From Polaromonas sp. (lineage in GTDB: Bacteria > Pseudomonadota > Gammaproteobacteria > Burkholderiales > Burkholderiaceae_C): a stretch of 64,000 nucleotides of DNA. The notes beneath the pieces were generated by a model, which saw only the letters and a program-made list of their open reading frames with translations, had not been told where the DNA came from and made no database searches. The stretch spans positions 62,001 to 126,000 of the forward strand of contig JAURWY010000025.1 in the NCBI GenBank assembly GCA_030654695.1, read 5' to 3'. Positions within the stretch are counted from its first letter, which is position 1. Each line of letters opens with the position of its first letter. Of this stretch, positions 28,405 through 36,005 are shown piece after piece. The translations under genes and the position numbers were made by a program.

Positions 28405-28490
28405 ACAGTGTTGTTTCTTGAGCCCTCAAGCGCCACGGCTTGACAGGCCACGGTTTAAAAGCAACACTTGTAAAATTAAACAACATTTGT
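28405..28490. promoter_or_regulatory. Operator-like repeats beside the XRE gene
   Basis: Two direct copies, AAGCAACACTTGT (28459-28471) and AAACAACATTTGT (28478-28490), match at 11 of 13 positions with a 19-bp offset. An inverted third copy (28405-28416) reads AAACAACACTGT on the minus strand. Each has an internal dyad (CAA or ACAA with TTG or TTGT). They lie in the divergent intergenic region, as expected for XRE autoregulation. Confidence 0.5.
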
Positions 28491-28500
28491 GAAGAACATC

Positions 28501-28695
28501 ATGAAAAAAACATTGGTTTTGGCGGTTCTTGTTGTGCTTGTCGCAAATTTAGCTTTGGCTGGAGGAATGTGGAAACTTGTTAGTCAGCAAGTATCTGGGG
28601 GAAAGTTTTACTGTACATATCAGCTTGAGGGGACTTCTGTACAGAAAGTTATTTCTGGTGGTGCTGGTTGCCAACAGTTTATATACGAGCCATAA
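28501..28695 (+). CDS. Small exported protein, unknown
   Basis: 64 aa from the ATG at 28501 (a GTG at 28489 would add four residues). The N-terminal 20 residues are a signal peptide (KKTLVLAVLVVLVANLALA), leaving a mature peptide of about 44 residues with two Cys (KFYCTYQLEG and GAGCQQF) that could form one disulfide. The ATG has GAAG at a suitable distance. The sequence is AT-rich compared with the chromosome. I do not recognise the family. It is divergent from the XRE gene and its start region overlaps the operator-like repeats. Confidence 0.6.
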   Translation: MKKTLVLAVLVVLVANLALAGGMWKLVSQQVSGGKFYCTYQLEGTSVQKVISGGAGCQQFIYEP

Positions 28696-28939
28696 GCAAA
28701 AAATGATGGTTTGAAATTTTTATCACTATGACATATGCATCTAGCCTGATATTACGTGAGACAGAAATTATACTAATTATGGAGTTTTCTCTACATATTG
28801 GTTAACGGTAATATTTAGATCCTAAGAAAGTCAGTGTAAATAAATTCTAATAAAAATACAGGAATTAATATATTAATTGAGCTGTTGCTGGATAGGAATA
28901 CATTTTAAAGATATTGCGGTCATTATTTAAAGTAATAAA

Positions 28940-29269
28940 ATGAAACAATTCTTCGTCTTAATGGCTTTGTGTGCATTTACATTTGCTAGTGCTGTTCATT
29001 CACAAACATATTGCGACGTGCAGTTAGATAATCTCAAAGATTTTGTACTGGTGGCTAAGTATGAGCAACTGCCAAAGGAACAAAGGGGAAATTTCTTTTC
29101 ACAGCTAACACCTGATCAGCAAATCAAATTAAACATACTGCAATCTTCTCATAAATTTGGGGCAGCGCTCAATAAATCGCTAGGCGGCAACTACAGTGAC
29201 TCGGTCACAGACGTGTACAACAGAAAGTTTGAAGCGTTTAAAACAAAATGTGGCTTCATGCTGAAATGA
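28940..29269 (+). CDS. Small exported protein, unknown
   Basis: 109 aa with a signal peptide (QFFVLMALCAFTFASAVHS, cleavage near residue 21). The mature part is helical and charged with two Cys (TYCDVQ and TKCGFM) and a segment LPKEQRGNFFSQLTPDQQIK resembling helical periplasmic proteins. Not recognised as a known family. It lies in AT-rich DNA. The 244 bases before it hold no gene that I can see, only AT-rich sequence with possible promoter boxes. Codon use is unlike the chromosome and supports transfer. Confidence 0.65.
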   Translation: MKQFFVLMALCAFTFASAVHSQTYCDVQLDNLKDFVLVAKYEQLPKEQRGNFFSQLTPDQQIKLNILQSSHKFGAALNKSLGGNYSDSVTDVYNRKFEAFKTKCGFMLK

Positions 29270-29424
29270 ACTGCTGAAGATGTCCAGAATTATGAGTAAG
29301 CGAAGCGAGTAAATTTTAGAAGTAAATTAAGAATAGAAAAAATATAAAATTGATAAAAATCGATTGCTATGCAAGCATTTTAATTTAAATGAAGTAACTT
29401 GAAATATCTTCTAGCACTCCCCTA

Positions 29425-29823
29425 TTGTCATTACTTGTCAGTTGCTCAACGATAGATACAAATCAAGCGGGGACGAATATGCCAAAGATCGCTAATGAAA
29501 ATTCCATAGTTGTTTGCCGTCAAAACGGAGGACACTTAGCATTAAGGGAAATCGATCTTTATCTAAATGGGAATGAGTTGGCTACGTTTCGCACCGGAAA
29601 TAGTAGGGAAGTGATTGTCCCAGCAGGTACCCACCGCGTAACATTTAAATTCCCTTGGGACACAGGCATACGAGACCTTGAGATCAGCGTGGATGTTCGT
29701 CAAGGTGTCACTACAAATGTAGTGATTGGAACAAATCTAGATGGTTTCTTCATCCTTCCTAAGGTCGGTATTTTTAAAACTACATGGAAGATAGCAACTG
29801 TTGCCGAAATGCCAGAGGAGTGA
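29425..29823 (+). CDS. Putative lipoprotein with damaged start
   Basis: 132 aa from a TTG at 29425. A lipobox-like LLVSC lies at the very start, followed by STIDTNQAG and a beta-rich domain (REIDLYLNGNELATF, IVPAGTHRVTFKFPWD) similar in style to PEGA or DUF2846-type proteins. The frame is open back only to 29398. Two codons before that, in the same frame, is ATG-AAG-TAA (29389-29397), which looks like the original start followed by a nonsense change; the lipoprotein signal peptide would otherwise run MK-x-LEISSSTPLLSLLVSC. Either a weak TTG start is used or this is a fresh pseudogene. Function unknown. Confidence 0.55.
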   Translation: MSLLVSCSTIDTNQAGTNMPKIANENSIVVCRQNGGHLALREIDLYLNGNELATFRTGNSREVIVPAGTHRVTFKFPWDTGIRDLEISVDVRQGVTTNVVIGTNLDGFFILPKVGIFKTTWKIATVAEMPEE

Positions 29824-29931
29824 ATAGGCTTGAATCGACCAGTTGTTCGTTTTTAGATTTTCACTAGAAATAAATCAATGCCAGAAGATGACAGGATGAA
29901 TTCAGGAATAGAGGGTGTACACGCTAGAGGT

Positions 29932-31188
29932 TTACTCCTTCTCCTTATTCACTACTTTTATCCATTCTTCATTCATTCTTTCCTTAGTTCTTCCTTCATC
30001 CTTTTCTTTAACAGCAAAGGAGTCATGCACCGATAGCATTGGTACTTCTTCGTTCAAAGCCCACTTGAACATTCGTAGACCAATTTCTCCTTCTAGCTTC
30101 TGCATCCTTACCCCTGCGTCGTTGAAGAAGATCTTTTCCTTGTTAACCCAAGGGAACAGCTTCTCAGTAGCTTCAAGCATTGCTTGGAAGGTTTTTATTG
30201 GAATTGGTGTTGTGTTCTTCTCCCTGCTGCACTCAAGCATTAGTCCCCCTTTCTGCTTGAGACTTGTCGCTCCAATGCAGACGGTGATGAACTTCTTTGT
30301 CAGGTTTCTGTTGATTGATGCATCACCACCAACTGCACGAACTAGGTCGCTGTAAGGGTCTGCTGACAAATCTTCTCCAACCAGCTTAGATGCCATGCGC
30401 AGATGGTTGCAGCTGAAATCTGGTTCTGCCATGGCGGAGCCATCAAGCAGGGTGTTTTTTCTAATCGGTACACGTCTGTTGACGATGTTCTGAAAGGCGT
30501 TGTGGAGCCTTCCAGCCCTTTCCACGCTCTTGCTGAATGCTCTGGTTGTTGGGCCTTTCTTTGCCCAGCTATGTTCCGCCATGAATAGGTTGTATCGGAG
30601 AAGCAATGCCTCGTTTTCCTCATAAAGGGCCAGTGCAGGTGCTTCACCCAAAGGAAATTCATTGAACTTGTGATAGCAGGGTAAAAGCATGTCATTCTCA
30701 ACTTCATACAAGCAGTCAGAGAAGTGGTTGAGGAGCTTTTCTCCAGCAAAGTATTGGCTGCTTTTTGATGGTGCTGGGCCTGTTGACCGATAGCCATGGA
30801 GCGTACTTCTAATCCAATCTTCCTTGATGAGCACCGGCAGTATGCGTTGAAGTCTGCGGCGGTCAAAACCCAGCTTACCTAGCAGCTGGTCGCCATGATG
30901 ATGCTCAGTTCTTGTGCTGATTGCAACATTCTTGAAGTCAAAAGCCGCTGCCAAGATTCCCAGCAATAGGTGCTTGATGTTTGAGCGATGTTGGTTGACG
31001 ACTGCCTTGTCTCGACTCTTGGTTACCTTCGATGTTAGATCGTCAAGAATTTCTTCAAGATCACTCTTTCTTAAAGACAGATCACTCAGCCTGTAGGGTA
31101 GGAGCTGAGTTGAGGCGTCATTTGCTGGAACGCCCTTGTCAATAATTAGTTGCGCCAGTTCACGACTGTTGCTTTTTTCTAAATTCAT
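29932..31188 (-). CDS. Polymerase-like protein with family-A palm motifs
   Basis: 418 aa, start ATG 31188 with AGAGGAAA upstream. I see no exonuclease or primase domain. The C-terminal half shows a set of motifs like those of family-A DNA polymerases and single-subunit RNA polymerases: motif A EPDFSCNHLRM with Asp257, a DPY at 277-279, motif B region RNLTKKF with Arg294 and Lys298/299 and Gly306, and motif C VHDSF with His388 and Asp389. The N-terminal 200 residues are helical and unknown. I recall uncharacterised bacterial proteins with E-D-F/Y-S...H-x-R and VHDSF motifs, but no established function. It is AT-rich and shares the island with a nuclease-repeat protein. Template, primer need and activity are not known. 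Confidence 0.6.
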   Translation of the reverse strand: MNLEKSNSRELAQLIIDKGVPANDASTQLLPYRLSDLSLRKSDLEEILDDLTSKVTKSRDKAVVNQHRSNIKHLLLGILAAAFDFKNVAISTRTEHHHGDQLLGKLGFDRRRLQRILPVLIKEDWIRSTLHGYRSTGPAPSKSSQYFAGEKLLNHFSDCLYEVENDMLLPCYHKFNEFPLGEAPALALYEENEALLLRYNLFMAEHSWAKKGPTTRAFSKSVERAGRLHNAFQNIVNRRVPIRKNTLLDGSAMAEPDFSCNHLRMASKLVGEDLSADPYSDLVRAVGGDASINRNLTKKFITVCIGATSLKQKGGLMLECSREKNTTPIPIKTFQAMLEATEKLFPWVNKEKIFFNDAGVRMQKLEGEIGLRMFKWALNEEVPMLSVHDSFAVKEKDEGRTKERMNEEWIKVVNKEKE

Positions 31189-31429
31189 TGTTAATTTCCT
31201 CTGATTATTTGGAGCATGTTAGTTCCACAGCCCTTTTGTGCAGGCGTGTCAAGGTGCCCGCCGAGCATGAGCAAGCCTGTCGAATCCAAGACTTCCGAGG
31301 ACGGCGAATCCTGCGGACACGTTTATAGGAAAAATTAGGACAAATAATCCGCGAATTCATTTGCAAAATAATAAATGTTTGGCTTTGTATTTTTGTCGGT
31401 CTTCGCGCCTTTGAGCTTGGTCTTCAAAC

Positions 31430-31672
31430 ATGAAAAACTTGATGGCCGTTAGCTCGGCGGCACCCCTTGGGGGTAGGGGCTTATTGGTATTTCTCACCCT
31501 ATCTGGTAATAAAGTGACTGACCTGCGCCCTGTGTGTCTAAACTGCCATGCTATGTTGCATCGACAGCGTCCAGCACAGTTGAAGTTGACCACTTTGCGC
31601 GCTGTGCCACGGGCTAAACCAACGCGGCTTTTTACGTTACTATTTTCAAACGTTAATTCAGGTCATGAGTAG
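31430..31672 (+). pseudogene. HNH endonuclease relic
   Basis: The only recognisable stretch is 31511-31603, encoding KVTDLRPVCLNCHAMLHR and the following residues, the conserved C-terminal half of HNH nucleases (x-DL-x-PVC-x-NCH-x-M-x-H). The first HNH His and all upstream domains are missing. The frame from 31430 has no ribosome binding site and runs a few bases into the next gene. Of the gap 31189-31664, the rest holds nothing that I can identify. Confidence 0.55.
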
Positions 31673-33746
31673 AAATACAAAATGGCGCCCTTTTAAGCAA
31701 GCCCGAGCCTTTATGCACGGGCAGGGCCTGCGCTCTCAAAAGGAGTTCTATGCGTGGTGTAAAACTGGGCAGCGCCCGAGCGATATCCCGACAAATCCGC
31801 ATCGGGAATACGCCGCCCAAGGGTGGGTGTCATGCTCGGATTGGTTGGGTCTGGAAAAGGTCATGGCCATCCATTGGTGTCCCTTCATGCAGGCTCGTGC
31901 GATTGTGCGATCTAAGCACTTCAAGACTCGTGGCGAGTTCCTCGCCTGGTGCAGAACCGACCAGCGCCCGAGCGACATCCCGACAAATCCGCAGCGGGAA
32001 TACGCCGCCCAAGGGTGGGTGTCATACCTGGATTGGCTTGGATTGGAAAAAAGGCGCTCTCGCGCTTCGTCCTATCCGGACTACGACACGGCCCATGCCT
32101 GGGTCTTAGCTCAAGGCTGGAACGACAAGTCAGAGTTTGATGCCGTAGTTAAGGCTCAAAAGTTACCCTCTTTTGTGCCCAAGGCACCGCATGTGGTCTA
32201 CAAAGAGTGTGGATGGGTGGACTGGATAGGGTGGTTAGGAAGTGGCAAACGGCGACTTGGCGATTGGCGTGAGTTTGGCAATGCGCGCCAGTGGGCCCAG
32301 GATTGGGCACCAACGCACGGTATTACCTCTTCGGAGCAATGGGTTGCTGCGTGTCAGGCGGGGCGCATCCCTGCGGACATTCCAAGGCGTCCTGACCGCG
32401 TTTACGCCGAGATCGGCTGGAAGTCCTGGGGCGACTGGCTCGTTACCAGTCGGTTAAGACGCAGGAATCAGCCCTGGCGGTCGTTCGCAGAGGCACGTGC
32501 TTTCGTGCATGCGCTTAGCCTCGGCTCGTGGGAGGAATGGCGGGGCTTTTCCCGTTCGGCAGATCGCCCCCACGATATCCCAGCCGCTCCCTACAGGGCT
32601 TATCAGCTTGATGGCTGGGCGGGATTTGACGACTGGGTCGGCCTGCCCACGCGTCGTAAATATGGGCGCTCGCGTCAAGAGCAGCACATCGTTATGGAAT
32701 TGCAGCAGCTTCTTGGCGGGGGCGTAGAAGACGAAAAGCGTCGATTTGCGGCGGACGGCCCCCTGCTCCGTGTGGATTACCTCCACGAAGGCATGGAACT
32801 CGTAGTTGAATACGATGGCTCGCACTGGCATCGCAATCGAGTGCTAGAGGACAAGCGGAAGAGCAACATCATCCGGTCTGCCGGTTGGCGACTGATTCGC
32901 ATCAGAGAGCAGCCCCTGGCTCTGCTACACAAGGGCAACGTCGCGGTGCGCCAGGCTTGCACTCCCGGTGACGCCGTGCGTGCGGTGTTGAAGCTGATGA
33001 TGCAGCAAGGCTTAGGTAGTGCAAAGATGCGGCTCCGATGTCGCACTTACTTAACAAGATCAGACCACCTAACAACGTCACCACTACCGCCTGTGCCCCG
33101 TTGGCGTCCCTTCGATGAGGCACGAGCATTTTCGCGCGCGCTTGGCTTCCAAAGTAGTGAGCAGTGGAGAAAATGGGCGACCTCTGACCAGCGTCCCCCA
33201 GATATACCGAACTCACCTGGCGTACTCTATGCCGGGCATGGCTGGGCAGGTATGGCCGATTGGCTTGGCTACCACCCCGTCATCAGCCGTGGAAACAAAC
33301 TCCTGCCTTTCAAACAGGCGCGCGCGGTTGTGCGTTCATGGGCACGTCAGCAGGGAGAGATATCAAACAAGCGAAGGCACTGGGTCGAAGCGGCCGAGCA
33401 AGGCAGTATTCCTGAGGGCGTGCCAGCCAATCCGCAACTAGCTTATAAGGGCAAAGGCTGGCGTGGCATGCCGGACTGGTACGGGCGACCTGCATCGCCG
33501 AGAAATCTGCCTTTCCCTTGCGATACCAAATATCTGCCCTTTGAGCAGGCACGCAAAGTCGTGCGTAGGTGGGTCAAATCACTGCCCGCCAGTCCGACAC
33601 TGTGGACCCAATGGCTACGGGCTGTCAGGGATGGCTCATTACCGCCCGGTGTGCCCCGCCATGCGGGTCTTGTTTACCGCTCTCAAGGCTGGAGGGGCTA
33701 TGAGGATTGGTTCGGACGGCAACCAGGTGGATCAGCTCGTAATTAA
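31665..33746 (+). CDS. Eight phage-integrase-type repeats enclosing a PD-(D/E)XK nuclease-like domain
   Basis: A 693-aa protein. Eight repeats of about 57-65 residues share W-x-PF-x-x-AR...W...DIP-x-x-P...Y...GW-x-x-x-x-DWLG, matching the PHINT_rpt type of repeat: 7-65, 71-129, 137-195, 201-262, 271-330, then 480-536, 546-610 and 623-686. Between repeats five and six (about 336-440) lies a restriction-endonuclease-like domain: RVDYLHEGMELVVEYDGSHWH with Asp371, Glu382 and Asp384, then DKRKSNIIRSAGWRLIRIRE, as in DUF559/Vsr-type nucleases. Repeats 1 and 2 are nearly identical in DNA, so duplication is recent. GC content is closer to the chromosome than that of its island neighbours. I infer DNA binding by the repeats and cleavage by the insert; the biological role is unknown, defence being one possibility. 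Confidence 0.78.
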   Translation: MSRNTKWRPFKQARAFMHGQGLRSQKEFYAWCKTGQRPSDIPTNPHREYAAQGWVSCSDWLGLEKVMAIHWCPFMQARAIVRSKHFKTRGEFLAWCRTDQRPSDIPTNPQREYAAQGWVSYLDWLGLEKRRSRASSYPDYDTAHAWVLAQGWNDKSEFDAVVKAQKLPSFVPKAPHVVYKECGWVDWIGWLGSGKRRLGDWREFGNARQWAQDWAPTHGITSSEQWVAACQAGRIPADIPRRPDRVYAEIGWKSWGDWLVTSRLRRRNQPWRSFAEARAFVHALSLGSWEEWRGFSRSADRPHDIPAAPYRAYQLDGWAGFDDWVGLPTRRKYGRSRQEQHIVMELQQLLGGGVEDEKRRFAADGPLLRVDYLHEGMELVVEYDGSHWHRNRVLEDKRKSNIIRSAGWRLIRIREQPLALLHKGNVAVRQACTPGDAVRAVLKLMMQQGLGSAKMRLRCRTYLTRSDHLTTSPLPPVPRWRPFDEARAFSRALGFQSSEQWRKWATSDQRPPDIPNSPGVLYAGHGWAGMADWLGYHPVISRGNKLLPFKQARAVVRSWARQQGEISNKRRHWVEAAEQGSIPEGVPANPQLAYKGKGWRGMPDWYGRPASPRNLPFPCDTKYLPFEQARKVVRRWVKSLPASPTLWTQWLRAVRDGSLPPGVPRHAGLVYRSQGWRGYEDWFGRQPGGSARN
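31770..32025 (+). repeat. 64-bp direct repeat within the repeat-protein gene
   Basis: 31770-31833 and 31962-32025 are identical at 62 of 64 bases, offset 192 bp (64 codons, one protein repeat). This marks a recent duplication of one repeat unit. Confidence 0.93.
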
Positions 33747-34335
33747 TACCTACCTGAATCTGCGAATAATGTAGAGACTCTCCTCGCAAGTGGCAGCGCA
33801 ATGCCTCCGTGCCGCGATCCCCCCGTAGCCAGCTCGAGCACTGATTGGCCGAAGCCGTCTAGGCGTGCTGGATCAGCCCCGTGACCGCCAGAACCGAAGT
33901 GGATGTGGTGAAGGGTGGATGTGAACTGCAAATCATTTGTATTCGAAAACCCTAGAGCTCACACTTGAGAATCGCTTATTCCCTTGTTTATCTACAGAGT
34001 AAGCGTCACCGCCGTTGTAAGGGTTTTGCAGAGGGTCCCTAGACTTAAGACCAAAGGATAGACAGGGGCTGCTAATCTTTTGTGGCCTCATTAGGCACCA
34101 TTTCCAGCCCCCGTGCTCATCAGTTTCAAGACGATCAAGCCTAGGCTCAAAAGGGTCTGCGGACAAGGCCTCTGGAGGCCGTTTAATGGCCCTCAAAGGC
34201 TCCGCAACACCTTGGTTGGTGTCTGGAGGTTTGTGCGCTTTTAAGGCCCCAAAAGGGCGCTAATTCGGTAGGTGAAAAGCTGCTGAAACAGGCTCAATTC
34301 AGCATGCATTACGCATTGCTTCGCCATTAGTTGAC
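33747..34335. other. 589 bp without a recognised gene
   Basis: Located between the repeat-protein gene and the recombinase gene. Short open frames on the minus strand (33743-33931 and 33933-34196) lack ribosome binding sites and recognisable similarity. Several short inverted repeats occur (for example GGCCTCTGGAGGCC at about 34168-34181). No tRNA, terminator with T-run or known RNA was identified. Confidence 0.6.
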
Positions 34336-35319
34336 CTACCCGAGCTTCAGTGCCAATGCCTGAGGACTCGGGTGGTAGTAACGCTGCAACATCTTCAGGC
34401 TCTTGTGCCCTGACACCGCCGCCAACTCGATCAGGTTGGGTAGCTTCGTCGCCATGAGTGTGATGGCTGTGTGCCGCAAGTCATGGAAGTGCAGATCGAT
34501 GAGGCCTGCCCGTTCTGCAGCTCTATCAAATGCCGCAGAAACCGCGCAGGAACTCATGGGAAAGACACGCCCGTCATCATTGCGGGGCAAGGCTGCAAAA
34601 GTTGCTACCGCCTTGACAGACAGAGGAACAATACGACGATCGCCATTCTTGGTCGTTTGAAGAATAGCCACCTGCTCTTGCAAGTTAATGTGCTTCCATT
34701 GCAGCGCGAGTAGTTCGCCCCTGCGCATGGCTGTTTCAAGAGCAATTTCAACAATTGGCTGCATCCATGGACTTCGGCGACCAAACGGTGTGAGTTCTGC
34801 AAAAAGTGCGGCCATTTCCTCAGACTTGAGAATACGATTTCTGCCTTGAGGGGATGATGGTTTTCTAACTAAGGCAACTGGGTTTGGAATGTTGACCCCC
34901 CACTCACGACGAGCATGGTTGAAAACTGAAGAGATGTAAGCCAGCTCACGAATGACAGTTCCATTGGAGACCGCTTGAAGCCGCAGGTCACGATGCTGCG
35001 CAAGCAATGTGGGAGTGAGCTTTGAAATCGGAAGATTGCTAAGTGTCCTTTGTTGAATTGCTCGTAGCTTGTATTGGTCCTCTGCCGCACCTTTCATCAA
35101 CGGGGTGACATCGGCCAAGTAGCGATCAATCAAATGGCTGAGGGTTGTCTTTTGCGCATCTGACTCGTCACGATAGATGCCTCTGAGTTGTTCATTGTCT
35201 TTTTCGTTGGCCCAGACTTGGGCGGCTTTCCGTGAGTCAAAAGACCTGACAAGAGTTGGGAAGCCCTTGATACGAATTCGGACTTGCCAAACATTGTTAC
35301 GATTCTGAATGGATGCCAT
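34336..35319 (-). CDS. int: Tyrosine recombinase (integrase) of the island
   Basis: A 327-aa site-specific recombinase. The N-terminal ~60 residues form an arm-binding/AP2-like segment (NVWQVRIRIKGFPTLVRSFDSRK style), then the SAM-like core-binding domain (60-150) and the catalytic domain with Arg199 (LETAMRRGELLALQWKH), His279-x-x-Arg282 (HDLRHT), His305 (VSGHKS) and Tyr314 (QRYYHP). Length is normal for the phage-type family. It starts 71 bp from the right moaC repeat and points into the island, the usual position next to attR. Two TGGAGCA repeats lie directly upstream (35334, 35345), where its own arm sites and promoter may overlap. Target: the 3' end of moaC, inferred from the duplicated repeats. 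Confidence 0.95.
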   Translation of the reverse strand: MASIQNRNNVWQVRIRIKGFPTLVRSFDSRKAAQVWANEKDNEQLRGIYRDESDAQKTTLSHLIDRYLADVTPLMKGAAEDQYKLRAIQQRTLSNLPISKLTPTLLAQHRDLRLQAVSNGTVIRELAYISSVFNHARREWGVNIPNPVALVRKPSSPQGRNRILKSEEMAALFAELTPFGRRSPWMQPIVEIALETAMRRGELLALQWKHINLQEQVAILQTTKNGDRRIVPLSVKAVATFAALPRNDDGRVFPMSSCAVSAAFDRAAERAGLIDLHFHDLRHTAITLMATKLPNLIELAAVSGHKSLKMLQRYYHPSPQALALKLG

Positions 35320-35333
35320 TCCTGTTCCTTCGG

Positions 35334-35351
35334 TGGAGCAGAAATGGAGCA
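35334..35351. promoter_or_regulatory. Putative integrase arm sites, right end
   Basis: TGGAGCA at 35334-35340 and 35345-35351 (11-bp spacing) between the int start and the att repeat. The same heptamer pair lies inside the left end at 28001-28017. Confidence 0.55.
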
Positions 35352-35389
35352 GATTACAAAATCAATCGTTCACCGAGGGAGATCACGTT

Positions 35390-35525
35390 AGCGCTCACTT
35401 CTCCGCAATAAACGTCCCCGACTTGCCGCCATGTTTCTCCAGCAGCTTCACATCGGTGATGGTCATGCCCCGGTCGACGGCTTTGCACATGTCGTAGATG
35501 GTCAGCAGGGCGAGTTGCACAGCGG
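35390..35525. repeat. Right attachment-site repeat (moaC 3' end)
   Basis: 136-bp partner of 27770-27905, covering the last 43 codons of the intact moaC, its stop codon and five bases beyond. It restores the moaC reading frame at this end of the island. Confidence 0.93.
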
Positions 35526-35883
35526 TCAGTGCTTCCATTTCGACACCCGTTTGGCCAACGGTTTCGACCGCGGCGTTGCAGATGATGCTGTTGGCGACTT
35601 CATCCGCATTGAACTCAACGGCAACCCGTGTCAGCGCCAGCGGATGGCAGAGCGGAATCAGATCGCTGGTTTTTTTGGCCGCCATGATGCCGGCGATGCG
35701 CGCGATGCCGAGCACGTCGCCCTTTTTGGCCGTGCCTTGCAAAATGATGGCCAGCGTGGCGGGGTGCATGATGATCCGGCCTTGCGCCACCGCGATTCGG
35801 TGGGTGGTGGCTTTGGCAGCCACGTCGACCATGTGGGCTTGGCCTTGTGCATCAAAATGTGTCAGTGCGGAGGTGCTTGTCAT
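35395..35883 (-). CDS. moaC: Cyclic pyranopterin monophosphate synthase
   Basis: Second enzyme activity in molybdenum cofactor synthesis, converting the MoaA product to cyclic pyranopterin monophosphate. The 162-aa protein is complete: [23 protein letters not shown] at the start (substrate-binding Lys and His), [11 protein letters not shown], and the conserved end [20 protein letters not shown], with KSGTFIAEK at the C-terminus. Length is standard. The last 43 codons lie within the island's attachment repeat and, if integration followed the usual path, came with the island. A truncated copy at 27781-27905 is the other end. No other moa gene is adjacent. The gene is transcribed divergently from the M48 protease. 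Confidence 0.95.
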   Translation of the reverse strand: MTSTSALTHFDAQGQAHMVDVAAKATTHRIAVAQGRIIMHPATLAIILQGTAKKGDVLGIARIAGIMAAKKTSDLIPLCHPLALTRVAVEFNADEVANSIICNAAVETVGQTGVEMEALTAVQLALLTIYDMCKAVDRGMTITDVKLLEKHGGKSGTFIAEK

Positions 35884-36005
35884 GTTGTTTTCCTAGAGCG
35901 AGATGGGCACCATCATAAGAGCGAAGCTTTACTTTTTGTTCATGTCATCCGTGCAGAACGCGACTACCATCATGAGCTGGCTTCCAGCCTAATAATCCCC
36001 AAGAC

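Larger units (their letters stand above)
27770..35525. mobile_element. Genomic island integrated in the 3' end of moaC
   Basis: A 7.5-kb insert (27906-35389) bounded by 136-bp direct repeats that are copies of the last 43 codons of moaC plus a few bases. A tyrosine recombinase gene lies 71 bp from the right repeat, next to the intact moaC. Near both ends there are paired TGGAGCA repeats. Much of the content (28.4-31.2 kb) is AT-rich, unlike the flanks. Cargo: XRE regulator, three small exported proteins, a polymerase-like protein, an HNH relic, a repeat protein with a nuclease domain. No conjugation, phage structural or plasmid replication genes are seen, so mobility would need help. All boundary evidence is read directly from the sequence. 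Confidence 0.93.

Noticed and set aside
33743-34196. Two short minus-strand frames (62 and 87 codons) between the repeat-nuclease and integrase genes
   Set aside because: No ribosome binding site, no signal peptide, no recognised similarity; kept only as a gene-free interval.
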